28,936 bases of DNA from CAZRIP01 sp964600165 (GTDB taxonomy: Bacteria; Elusimicrobiota; Elusimicrobia; UBA1565; UBA9628): contig CAZRIP010000039.1 in assembly GCA_964600165.1 (NCBI GenBank), forward strand, positions 1 through 28,936. Reading direction: 5' to 3'. Each line of letters opens with the position of its first letter. Position 1 is the stretch's first letter. Below, in pieces: positions 1 through 6,986 of the stretch. The position numbers and the translations under genes were made by a program. Under the pieces are notes generated by a model that made no database searches, was not told the origin of the DNA, and saw nothing but the letters and a program-made list of their open reading frames with translations.

Positions 1-465
1 GACGGCCTCGTCGCCCCGCGCCATCGCGCGATCAAGAAGGTGACCGACGACATCGCGTCTTTCGGCTTCAACACCGCGATCTCGGCCTTGATGATCTACT
101 CGAACGAGATCCAGGCCGCCGAAAAGCCTTCCCTCGCCGACCTGGAGATGCTGCTGTCGCTCCTGCATCCGTTCGCCCCGCACCTGACCGAGGAGCTCTG
201 GCAGCGCCTGGGGCACGAGGAGTGCCTGGCGAGCCGGCCCTGGCCTTCTTACGACGAGCGCTTCCTGAAGGATTCCACGGTCGAATACGCGGTCCAGGTC
301 AACGGCAAGGTCCGCGCGACGTTTTCGTTCGCCGCCGACGCGCCGCAGACCGAGGTCACCGCGGCGGCGCTGTCGCTCGACAAAGTGAAGCTCGCCGTCG
401 ACGGCAAGAGCGTCGTCAAGACGATCGTCGTGCCCAATCGCCTCGTCAATATCGTGGTCAAATAA
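1..465 (+). CDS. leuS: Leucyl-tRNA synthetase, C-terminal part (5' end outside window)
   Basis: This is the 3' end of a class I aminoacyl-tRNA synthetase gene that charges tRNA-Leu in the cytoplasm. The frame is open from base 1, so the gene starts upstream of the window. The visible part holds the anticodon-binding helical domain (HPFAPHLTEELWQRLG, then WPSYDE) and the typical C-terminal small domain (VQVNGKVRA, ending in IVVPNRLVNIVVK). These are classic LeuRS C-terminal signatures. The stop TAA (463-465) overlaps an ATG by one base (TAATG), so the next gene is probably coupled. The order leuS, LptE-like lipoprotein, holA matches the arrangement known in E. coli and many other diderms. The catalytic HIGH/KMSKS parts are not in the window. 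Confidence 0.95.
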   Translation, partial: DGLVAPRHRAIKKVTDDIASFGFNTAISALMIYSNEIQAAEKPSLADLEMLLSLLHPFAPHLTEELWQRLGHEECLASRPWPSYDERFLKDSTVEYAVQVNGKVRATFSFAADAPQTEVTAAALSLDKVKLAVDGKSVVKTIVVPNRLVNIVVK

Positions 466-476
466 TGAGGAGCTCC

Positions 477-1094
477 ATGAAGAGATTCGCCTTGATCCTA
501 ACGGTCGCGCTCGGCTGCGCCTGCGCCAGCGGGCCCGACATCGCTTATCGTCCGGCGCCGCAGATCCTTCCCGCGAACATCACGCGCATCGCCGTGCGCT
601 TGGCGGTCAACAAGACTCAGCAGTTCGGCCTCGAGGACAAGCTCACGCTCGCCGTCCGCGACCAGTTCCTCAAGGACGGGCGCTATCCGATCGTCCCCGA
701 GGAAGACGCCAACGGCATCGTGCTCGTGACGATCACGCGCTACATCCTGACGCCGATCCAGTATGACAGCAATCTGATACCGACCGCGTACAAGCTCAGG
801 ATCATCGTCGACCTGCAGTTCATCGACCGGGCCACGAACACCGCGCTCTGGCAAGAGCCGACCATGGAAGGCATCCAGACCTACGCCGCCTCGACCCTTC
901 CGGGCGGCTTGACCGAGGAGCAGGCTCGAGAGGCCATCTGGGACACGCTTTCGCGCGACATCGTCACGCGGGTCGTCGAAGGCTTCGGCTCGGTCACCGG
1001 CAGCTCGTCGCGCCGCATCTCGGGCGACGGACCCTCGACCGCCCCGCAAGCCCAACCGGAGCAGCCCCTTCCGCCCGTCACCAACCCCTATTGA
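477..1094 (+). CDS. lptE: LptE-like outer-membrane lipoprotein (LPS assembly)
   Basis: Predicted 205-aa lipoprotein. It starts MKRFALILTVALGCACAS, a basic N-terminus, a hydrophobic stretch and a lipobox-like Cys, so it should be lipidated and anchored in a membrane. The mature part begins with a DIAYRP segment and a region resembling the LptE fold: AVRDQFLKDGRYPIV, then DANGIVLVTITRY, then YKLRIIVDLQFID and TALWQEP. The C-terminus is low-complexity (PQAQPEQPLPPVTNPY). LptE partners LptD in inserting LPS into the outer membrane. The assignment rests on fold-like sequence features and strongly on synteny, since it sits between leuS and holA exactly as in E. coli. I chose ATG 477, preceded by AGGAG four bases away. 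ATG 465, overlapping the leuS stop, is an alternative that adds four residues. Confidence 0.75.
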   Translation: MKRFALILTVALGCACASGPDIAYRPAPQILPANITRIAVRLAVNKTQQFGLEDKLTLAVRDQFLKDGRYPIVPEEDANGIVLVTITRYILTPIQYDSNLIPTAYKLRIIVDLQFIDRATNTALWQEPTMEGIQTYAASTLPGGLTEEQAREAIWDTLSRDIVTRVVEGFGSVTGSSSRRISGDGPSTAPQAQPEQPLPPVTNPY

Positions 1095-1096
1095 CG

Positions 1097-2137
1097 ATGG
1101 GCGAGCTGCGCGCGGCCGACTTCGCGAAGGAGGTGAAGGCCGGCAAGTTCAGGCCGGTCTACTTCCTCGTCGGGGAGGAGGCCTCGGCGCGCGCCGACGC
1201 GATCGCCGTTCTCAAGGCCGCTTTCAAAGCCGACGACTTCAACCTTCGGGAATTCTCGGGCGACCTGGACGTCGAGGCTCCCTCGATCGTGGCCGAGGCG
1301 TCGACGCTGCCGGTCTTCTCGGACAAGCGCCTGGTCGTCGTCAAGACCGCCAAGATCTCCGCGTCCGCGCGCGCGACGCTGGCCGCCTACCTCAGGGATC
1401 CCCTCAAGTCGACCACGCTCGTCCTTCAATCGGAGGAGAGGAAGCCGGACGCCAAGGACGCGCTCGCCGCGGCCGCGTCGGCCGCCGGGGCCGTCGTCGT
1501 CTTCTCACCGCTCAAAGACGACGAAGCCTCGCGCAAGCTCGTCGCGCAAGCGGCGCAGGCCGGCCGGAAGCTGTCGGGCGATGCCGCCGAGCGGCTGGTC
1601 GCCGAGGCAGGGACCGATTGGGGCGTCCTCTCGCAAGAGCTGGAGAAAGTGCTGCTTTACCGCGAGTCGGGAGAGATCTCCGTCGACGACGTCCGGCAGT
1701 GCCTCGGATATCAGAAAGCGGCCGACCCTTTCGCGCTGACGCGCCTGATCCAGGATCGCCGGCTCAAGGAGGCGCTCACCCACCTCGCGCGCATGATGCG
1801 CGACGGCAAGCCCGACGACGTCGCCTTCAGGGCGCTCAGCCAGGTCTCCGGAGCCGTCTCCAAGCAGCTGCGGGCGCGCCGCATGCTCAAGGCCGGGACC
1901 CCGCGCGAGCAGGCGTTCCGCCAACTGCGCCTGCATCAATATTGGGACCGGGATTATCTGGAGCGCGTCGAGAAGCTTTCGGAGGCTCGGCTGGCCCGGG
2001 ACCTGCGCCGATGCGTGGCGACGGAGGCGGATCTCAAGTCGAAGTCATGGCTCGACCCGCGCGGGGAGATCGAGAGATTGATCGTCGACGTCTGCGGCGG
2101 TCAGGCCTTGGCGGCGGCGCCGGCCAAAGACATCTGA
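1097..2137 (+). CDS. holA: DNA polymerase III delta subunit
   Basis: Predicted 346-aa clamp-loader delta subunit, which opens the beta sliding clamp during replication. The sequence shows the HolA pattern: N-terminal KFRPVYFLVGEEASARADAI (an ATPase-like fold lacking a Walker A motif), LPVFSDKRLVVVKTAK, then the central WGVLSQELEKVLLY, DPFALTRLIQDRR and C-terminal helical LRLHQYWDRDYLERVEKLSEARLARDLRR. Length is normal for the family. It follows the LptE-like gene by two bases. ATG 1097 is chosen; TTG 1091, which would overlap the upstream stop, is possible because NTGA overlaps are common in this window. No clear Shine-Dalgarno is seen, which fits translational coupling. Its last 37 bases overlap the end of rpsT on the other strand. 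Confidence 0.92.
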   Translation: MGELRAADFAKEVKAGKFRPVYFLVGEEASARADAIAVLKAAFKADDFNLREFSGDLDVEAPSIVAEASTLPVFSDKRLVVVKTAKISASARATLAAYLRDPLKSTTLVLQSEERKPDAKDALAAAASAAGAVVVFSPLKDDEASRKLVAQAAQAGRKLSGDAAERLVAEAGTDWGVLSQELEKVLLYRESGEISVDDVRQCLGYQKAADPFALTRLIQDRRLKEALTHLARMMRDGKPDDVAFRALSQVSGAVSKQLRARRMLKAGTPREQAFRQLRLHQYWDRDYLERVEKLSEARLARDLRRCVATEADLKSKSWLDPRGEIERLIVDVCGGQALAAAPAKDI

Positions 2138-2406
2138 GACGCGCGCTTGGCCAGGCGCGACTTCTTGCGCGCGGCCGTCTTCCAGTGAAGGGCGCCCGAC
2201 TTCGCGGCCTTATCCAGCGCGGCCGACGCTCCAGCCAGCAGCTCGCTGAGCTTGGTGGTGTCCTTGGCCGAAGCCGCGTCCGTGACGGCGCGCATCGCGA
2301 GGCGGATGCGCTTCTTCGCGTCGCGATTGCGCTCATTGTGCTTGACGGACTGACGGTGCGCCTTGAGCGCGGACGCGTGCCGCTGGGACTTCTTCGCTTT
2401 GGCCAT
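2101..2406 (-). CDS. rpsT: 30S ribosomal protein S20
   Basis: Predicted 101-aa very basic ribosomal protein that binds 16S rRNA early in 30S assembly. It begins MAKAKKSQRHASALKAHRQS and continues with NERNRDAKKRIRLAMRAV and ALHWKTAARKKSRLAKRA, all diagnostic of S20. The C-terminal tail MSLAGAAAKA makes it about 14 residues longer than E. coli S20 (87 aa). Its stop lies inside the holA reading frame on the opposite strand (37-bp convergent overlap), so part of the tail is constrained by the holA sequence. It is divergently oriented from uvrC, with a 97-bp shared upstream region. An AAGGA lies about 12 bases before the ATG. Confidence 0.95.
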   Translation of the reverse strand: MAKAKKSQRHASALKAHRQSVKHNERNRDAKKRIRLAMRAVTDAASAKDTTKLSELLAGASAALDKAAKSGALHWKTAARKKSRLAKRASQMSLAGAAAKA

Positions 2407-2503
2407 GGTCTTTTTTCTTCCTTGAAATCGTCCGCCCTTCGGCGGGAGTAGATGGAAATTGAAGCATTTCTCGTCGGGGCCGTCAATTAGGATAAAATAA
2501 ACC
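2407..2503. promoter_or_regulatory. Divergent rpsT / uvrC upstream region
   Basis: A 97-bp region relatively AT-rich for this genome, between two divergent genes. For uvrC (+) there is a TAAAAT hexamer at 2493-2498 only five bases before the GTG start, and an AGGA at 2489-2492. The first would imply a leaderless transcript, the second a weak ribosome-binding site; both cannot work as described. A small hairpin (CCGCC, loop CTTC, GGCGG; 2432-2445) falls in the rpsT leader. S20 synthesis is autoregulated in some bacteria, but I see nothing specific enough to claim that here. Confidence 0.35.
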
Positions 2504-3808
2504 GTGGAATCCCTGGTCGCCGACCGCAGCCACCTCCCGCACGCCTGCGGCGTCTATTTGATGCGCGACGCCGCCGGGGACGTCATCTATATCGGCAAGG
2601 CCAACGATCTCGCGAAAAGGGTCGCCAATTACTTCAATCCGGCCAAGCGCGACCTCAAGACCTCGGCGCTGACTCCCCTGATAAGGAAGATCGACTATAT
2701 CTCTTGCGCGTCGGAACGAGAAGCGCTGTTGCTCGAGCAGCGTCTGGTGAAGGCGCAAAAGCCGTTTTTCAACGTCGAGCTCAAGGACGACAAGTCTTAC
2801 CCGTTCGTCAAAGTGACGCTCGGCGAGGATTTCCCCCGCGTTTTCTTGACGCGCCGCAAGCTCAACGACGGCTCGGCGTATTTCGGCCCGTTCCCGAAGG
2901 TGACCCCCGTCCGCAAGCTGCTGCGCTACCTCTGGCAGCGCAAGTTCTTCCCGCTGCGTCCGTGCCGGTGGGACTTTTCGGTCGCCAAGCCTCTCGCCCG
3001 AAAGAAGATCAGCGCCTGCCTCTACTACCACACCAAAGAATGTCCCGCGCCGTGCGCGTCCGGGATCTCGAAGGAGGATTACCGCCGCTATGCCGACGAC
3101 GTCGTCCTCTTTTTTCGCGGCGATTACGAAACGCTGCGCGAGCGCTTCCTGGAAGAGATGAAGGCCTCTTCGGCCAGGCTGGAATACGAGCGCGCGGCTC
3201 AACTGCGCGACAACATCGACGCGATATCGCAGATGGGGGAGCGCGTGCGCGTGCGCGCGATCAGGGAGGAGGACGTCTCTGGGGACATCGCGGCCTCGGC
3301 GGCGGTGACGGACCTCCAGAAGGCGCTTTCGCTCGAAAGCCCCCCGTTCCACGTGGAGTGCTTCGACATCTCGCATTTCCAGGGGCATCAGACGGTGGCC
3401 TCGATGGTCTGCTTTCTCGGCGGCCGGCCTCACAAGCCTCATTACCGCAAGTTCCGCATTCACGGCGTGGAGGGCATCGACGACTTCAAGTCGATGGCCG
3501 AGGTCGTCGGCCGGCGCTACCGGCGCTTGAAGGTGGAGGGCGGGCTGCCGGATCTCGTCGTCGTGGACGGCGGCAAGGGGCAGCTCGGCGCCGCCGCCGA
3601 GGCCCTCAAGCAGGCGAAGGTCAAGCTCCCGATCGTCTCGCTCGCCAAGCGCCTGGAGGAGGTTTTCGTGCCGGGACGCGAGGCTTCGATCCTCATGGAG
3701 ACCGGCCGCCCGGCCTTGTCGCTGCTGCAGCGCCTGCGCGATGAAGCCCACCGCTTCGGCGTCACGTATCACCGCCTTCTCCGCGACAAGCACCTCGGAG
3801 TCAGATAA
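2504..3808 (+). CDS. uvrC: UvrC-type excinuclease subunit, short form lacking HhH
   Basis: Predicted 434-aa nucleotide-excision-repair nuclease; UvrC normally has about 600 aa. N-terminal GIY-YIG nuclease domain (GVYLMRD, VIYIGKA, R39, and the catalytic Glu region SEREALLLEQ), residues about 12-95. Four iron-sulphur cysteines are kept (C154, C172, C180, C184). UVR motif at about 222-243 (LEYERAAQLRDNIDAI). RNase H-like nuclease domain from about 282, with D288 (CFDISH), D355 (VVDGGKGQ) and D413 plus H416 (RDEAHRF), so both catalytic centres look intact. Compared with E. coli UvrC, about 120 residues between UVR motif and RNase H domain are missing, and the protein stops right after HRLLRDKHLGVR, so the C-terminal tandem HhH domain is absent. 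The TAA is one base from an inverted repeat. GTG start. It could be an active lineage-specific form or a truncated gene. Confidence 0.85.
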   Translation: MESLVADRSHLPHACGVYLMRDAAGDVIYIGKANDLAKRVANYFNPAKRDLKTSALTPLIRKIDYISCASEREALLLEQRLVKAQKPFFNVELKDDKSYPFVKVTLGEDFPRVFLTRRKLNDGSAYFGPFPKVTPVRKLLRYLWQRKFFPLRPCRWDFSVAKPLARKKISACLYYHTKECPAPCASGISKEDYRRYADDVVLFFRGDYETLRERFLEEMKASSARLEYERAAQLRDNIDAISQMGERVRVRAIREEDVSGDIAASAAVTDLQKALSLESPPFHVECFDISHFQGHQTVASMVCFLGGRPHKPHYRKFRIHGVEGIDDFKSMAEVVGRRYRRLKVEGGLPDLVVVDGGKGQLGAAAEALKQAKVKLPIVSLAKRLEEVFVPGREASILMETGRPALSLLQRLRDEAHRFGVTYHRLLRDKHLGVR

Positions 3809-3809
3809 C

Positions 3810-3839
3810 GCCGGGGTCAGACCCTCACAAACTTACAAA
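3810..3839. repeat. Left arm of 30-bp imperfect inverted repeat
   Basis: Starts GCCGGGGTCAG and continues through CCTCAC and ACTTACA. It pairs with 4625-4654: 24 of 30 positions match in inverted orientation, the outer 11 bases match perfectly, and all six mismatches are transitions. It begins one base after the uvrC stop. GGGGTCAGACCC-type cores are themselves near-palindromes and resemble REP-like sequences. Confidence 0.75.
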
Positions 3840-3847
3840 CGCTTCAA

Positions 3848-4588
3848 ATGAGCTCGGCCACAGCCTTCTACGATGCTGCCGCTTGGTATGATTTCTTGCA
3901 CGCCTCCGAGACCGATGCCGAGTTGCCCGCCGTGTTGTCGATCTTCGGAGCCCTGGGCAACGGCGGCAAGCGCGTCCTCGAGCCCGCCTGCGGCACGGGC
4001 CGATACCTCGCCGAACTCGAGAGCCGCGGCTATGGCTGCCTCGGCTACGACCTCAACGCCAAGGCGCTGGCCTTCGCGCGTAAGCGCGGCCTGCGCGTCG
4101 TCGCAGGCGATATGGCGTCGTTCACATTTTCCGAACGCTTCGACCTCGCGTTCAACCTGATCGGCACGTTGAGGCATCTGGTCGACGAAAAGTCCACGCT
4201 CGCCCATCTCAAAGGCACGGCGCGCCTGCTCGCGCCCGGAGGGCTCTACATCGTGGGCCTCGACCTTTGTGACTATGGCCGGACCGCCGACGACGAGGAG
4301 GTGTGGGTGCACGAAGAAGGCCGCCGCAAAGCCTGGCACGTCATGACGACTTTGGCGCCAACGCGCAGGCGCCGCCTCGAGCGAATCTTGAACTTCGTCT
4401 CTTGGCGCTCCGGCGCCAAAGAAGGCCGTCTTGAATCCGCCTACGACCTGCGCAGCTACGACTGGCCGCAGTGGGAGACGCTGCTCAGGAAAGCCGGCCT
4501 TTGCCTGCTCGGCTGGTATGATCAGGGCGGCAAGAAGCAGCGTCGGAAGACTTCCGGCTATTTCCTTTTCGCGCTCAAACCATCCTGA
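3848..4588 (+). CDS. Class I SAM-dependent methyltransferase
   Basis: Predicted 246-aa soluble methyltransferase with a Rossmann-like AdoMet fold. Motif I is VLEPACGTGRYLAEL (residues 43-57); the acidic end of strand 2 is D68 (GYDLN); D88 lies in the AGDMASF motif; FDLAFNLIGTLRHL is the strand-4 region, followed by ARLLAPGGLYIVGLDL. The C-terminal half carries a substrate-side insertion with basic residues (TRRRRLERI) and ends GYFLFALKP. The substrate cannot be told from sequence; the form resembles small-molecule or protein methyltransferases of the Methyltransf_11/25 type. The gene is alone, enclosed by inverted repeats at 3810-3839 and 4625-4654, between uvrC and the convergent pilC. No clear ribosome-binding site precedes ATG 3848. 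The repeat setting suggests that the gene was brought in as a unit. Confidence 0.85.
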   Translation: MSSATAFYDAAAWYDFLHASETDAELPAVLSIFGALGNGGKRVLEPACGTGRYLAELESRGYGCLGYDLNAKALAFARKRGLRVVAGDMASFTFSERFDLAFNLIGTLRHLVDEKSTLAHLKGTARLLAPGGLYIVGLDLCDYGRTADDEEVWVHEEGRRKAWHVMTTLAPTRRRRLERILNFVSWRSGAKEGRLESAYDLRSYDWPQWETLLRKAGLCLLGWYDQGGKKQRRKTSGYFLFALKPS

Positions 4589-4624
4589 AGCAGAAAGGCG
4601 ACCTCTCGGACGCCCATCTGTGAA

Positions 4625-4654
4625 TCTGTGAGTCCGTGAGAGCCTGACCCCGGC
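4625..4654. repeat. Right arm of 30-bp imperfect inverted repeat
   Basis: Ends CTGACCCCGGC, the exact inverse of the left arm's outer 11 bases, and directly abuts the pilC stop codon (4655-4657 on the minus strand). The two arms enclose only the methyltransferase gene. They may be ends of a non-autonomous mobile cassette, a REP-like pair, or a bidirectional termination signal. No convincing target-site duplication is visible beside the arms. Confidence 0.75.
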
Positions 4655-5875
4655 TTATTTGCCGTCCATGTTCGAGGCCAGCTCGCCGAGGCCGAACATC
4701 GGCATGAACATCGCGATGACGATCGTGCCGATGACGACGCCCATGACGCAGATGACCATCGGCTCGATCAGGGACGTGATGCCTTTGACGGCCGCGTCGA
4801 CCTCCTGGTCGTAGAAGTCGGCGATCTTCGACAGCATGATGTCCAAGCTGCCGGTCTCCTCGCCGACGGAGATCATCGACGTGACCATGTTCGGGAAGAT
4901 GCCCGACTTCTTGAGCGGATCCGCCAGGCGGCCGCCTTCGCGGATCGACTCGCGGGTGCTCAGCACGGCTTCCGCGATGATGACGTTGCCCGCGGTCGCC
5001 GCGACGGTCTCCAGAGCCTGCATGATGGGAACTCCAGACTTGATGAGCGTTCCCAGCGTCCGCGTGAACTTGGCGACGGCGACCTTCTTGAGTAGGAGGC
5101 CGAAGACCGGCGTCTTCAACGCTTGGGCGTCCACCCATCGATTACCGAAGGGCGTCTTATAGAACTTCTGAAACCCCTTCCAGGCGGCGACCGGAGCGAT
5201 GATGATGATGATGAAATACTTCTTCATCCCGTCGGAGATGTCGACCAGCATCTGCGTCAGGTAAGGCAGCTGCGCGCCGAAGCTCTCGAAGATGGCCTTG
5301 AAGGTCGGGATGACGAAGACCATCAGGAAGACGGTGACCGAAGCGCAGACGGTCAGCATGATGGCCGGGTACATCATCGACGACTTGACCTTGGCCATCA
5401 GCGCGGCGTTGCTTTCCAGGTAAGCCGTCAGGCGCTCGAGGATCGTATCGAGAATGCCGCCGAGCTCTCCGGCCTTGACCATGGCCGTGTAGAGGTCGGG
5501 AAATGCGTCGGGGTGCTTCTTGAGCGAGTCGGAGATCGACAAGCCGCCTTCGATGTCGGCGCGCACTTCGCCGAGCACGGCCTTGAACGCGGGATTTTCC
5601 GCCTGCGCCTCGAGGATGCCGAGGCCTTGCACGATCGGCACGCCGGCGGAGACGAGCGTCGAGAGCTGGCGCGAAAAAAGCACCAAGTCCTTGGAGGTGA
5701 CCTTCCCCTTCTTCTTGAAGAAGTCGGCGATCCCCGCCTTTTTCTCGCCGATCTCGAGGACGACGAGCTTCTGCGACTTCAGCCGGTCGGTGGCCTCGTT
5801 CTTCTGGGCCGCCTCGACCGTGCCTTCAACGACGTTGCCGTCGACTCCCTTGGCCTTATACGCGAAGACGGGCAT
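4655..5875 (-). CDS. pilC: Type IV pilus inner-membrane platform protein PilC
   Basis: Predicted 406-aa polytopic inner-membrane protein of the T2SS F / PilC family, which couples the PilB and PilT motors to pilin assembly and disassembly. Begins MPVFAYKAKGVDGNVVEGTVEA, the typical start. Two homologous T2SSF repeats follow: the first around LVLFSRQLSTLVSAGVPIVQGLGIL, the second around KFTRTLGTLIKSGVPIMQALE. Hydrophobic segments include MMYPAIMLTVCASVTVFLMVFVI, YFIIIIIAPVAAW and the C-terminal PMVICVMGVVIGTIVIAMFMPMF. Length is normal. It is the last gene of pilB-pilT-pilC, 26 bases after pilT. A GGGGG run lies about six bases upstream of the ATG. Its stop abuts the right inverted-repeat arm of the methyltransferase cassette. 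Confidence 0.95.
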   Translation of the reverse strand: MPVFAYKAKGVDGNVVEGTVEAAQKNEATDRLKSQKLVVLEIGEKKAGIADFFKKKGKVTSKDLVLFSRQLSTLVSAGVPIVQGLGILEAQAENPAFKAVLGEVRADIEGGLSISDSLKKHPDAFPDLYTAMVKAGELGGILDTILERLTAYLESNAALMAKVKSSMMYPAIMLTVCASVTVFLMVFVIPTFKAIFESFGAQLPYLTQMLVDISDGMKKYFIIIIIAPVAAWKGFQKFYKTPFGNRWVDAQALKTPVFGLLLKKVAVAKFTRTLGTLIKSGVPIMQALETVAATAGNVIIAEAVLSTRESIREGGRLADPLKKSGIFPNMVTSMISVGEETGSLDIMLSKIADFYDQEVDAAVKGITSLIEPMVICVMGVVIGTIVIAMFMPMFGLGELASNMDGK

Positions 5876-5901
5876 AAGTGGCCCCCATTATCCCTGAAAA
5901 C

Positions 5902-6975
5902 TCACGCCGGCGCCATCGACTTCTGCAGGAGGCGCCGCAGGTCCTCGGGATCGAGCGACCGCGCCATCGCCTCCTGGAACGTCACGCGCTGCTTCTTGTA
6001 GAGATCGGCCAGCGACTGGTTCATCGTCTGCATGCCGAACTTCCCGCCGGTCTGGATCGTGAGCTGGACCTGCTCGATCTTCTGCTCGCGGATCAGGTTG
6101 CGGATCGCCGACGTGACCATCAGGATCTCGCACGACAGCACGCGTCCCGCTCCCGACGAGTGGGCGAGCAGCTGTTGGCACAAGACGGCCTGCAGCACGA
6201 ACGAAAGCTGCACGCGCACCTGCTCCATCTGGTGCTGGGGGAACACGTCGATGATGCGGTTGATCGACTGCGCGCAGTCGTTGGTATGGAGGGTCGCGAG
6301 CACCAAGTGGCCGGTCTCGGCGATGGTGAGCGCCGCCTGGATCGTCTCCAGGTCGCGCAGCTCGCCGATCAGGATCACGTTCGGATCTTGCCGCAGGACG
6401 TGCTTGAGGGACGCCGCGAAGGTCTCCGTATCCTGGCCCACCTCGCGCTGGTTGACGATGGATTTCTTGTGAGCGTGCACGTACTCGATCGGGTCCTCGA
6501 TCGTGACGATGTGGCCCGACCGGTGCTCGTTGATGTAGTCGATCATCGAGGCGAGCGTCGTCGACTTGCCCGAGCCCGTCGGCCCCGTGACGAGGATCAG
6601 GCCTTTCGGGATCTTCATGATCTCATAGATCACGTTCGGCAGGCCGATCTCCTCGAAGCTCTTGAACGCCGAAGGGATCGCGCGCACGGCCGCGCCGATC
6701 GCGCCGCGCTGCCGGAAGATGTTCATGCGCAGGCGGCCGATGCCTTTGAGGCCGAAGGCCAAGTCGAGCTCCATCGTGGCCTCGAAGCGCTGGCGCTGGG
6801 CGTCGGTCAAGAGAGAGTAGATCAAGGTCTGCGAGGTCTCGTTGGTCAGCTTCTCGAACGGCGTGGGAACGAGCTGCCCGTCGATGCGCAGCATCGGCGG
6901 CGCGCCGACGGTCAGGTGCAGGTCGGACGCGCCTCTTTCGTGCATCAGAAGGAACAGCTCGCTCATCGATATCAT
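5902..6975 (-). CDS. pilT: Type IV pilus retraction ATPase PilT
   Basis: Predicted 357-aa hexameric cytoplasmic ATPase that powers pilus retraction, hence twitching and DNA uptake. It contains ASDLHLTVGAPPMLRIDG (N-terminal PAS-like domain), Walker A GPTGSGKST, the Asp box region HIVTIEDPIEYVH, Walker B VILIGELRDLETI and the His box GHLVLATLHTNDC. The PilT-specific AIRNLIRE motif is present near the C-terminus, which separates it from PilB. Size is typical. ATG 6975 has a strong AAAAGGAG five bases upstream; a second in-frame ATG at 6966 is less well placed. It starts 11 bases after the pilB stop. Confidence 0.96.
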   Translation of the reverse strand: MISMSELFLLMHERGASDLHLTVGAPPMLRIDGQLVPTPFEKLTNETSQTLIYSLLTDAQRQRFEATMELDLAFGLKGIGRLRMNIFRQRGAIGAAVRAIPSAFKSFEEIGLPNVIYEIMKIPKGLILVTGPTGSGKSTTLASMIDYINEHRSGHIVTIEDPIEYVHAHKKSIVNQREVGQDTETFAASLKHVLRQDPNVILIGELRDLETIQAALTIAETGHLVLATLHTNDCAQSINRIIDVFPQHQMEQVRVQLSFVLQAVLCQQLLAHSSGAGRVLSCEILMVTSAIRNLIREQKIEQVQLTIQTGGKFGMQTMNQSLADLYKKQRVTFQEAMARSLDPEDLRRLLQKSMAPA

Positions 6976-6986
6976 GCGGTCTCCTT

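Noticed and set aside
222..476. N-terminal extension of the LptE-like gene back to base 222
   Set aside because: It lies inside leuS in another frame, and the lipoprotein signal begins at ATG 477.
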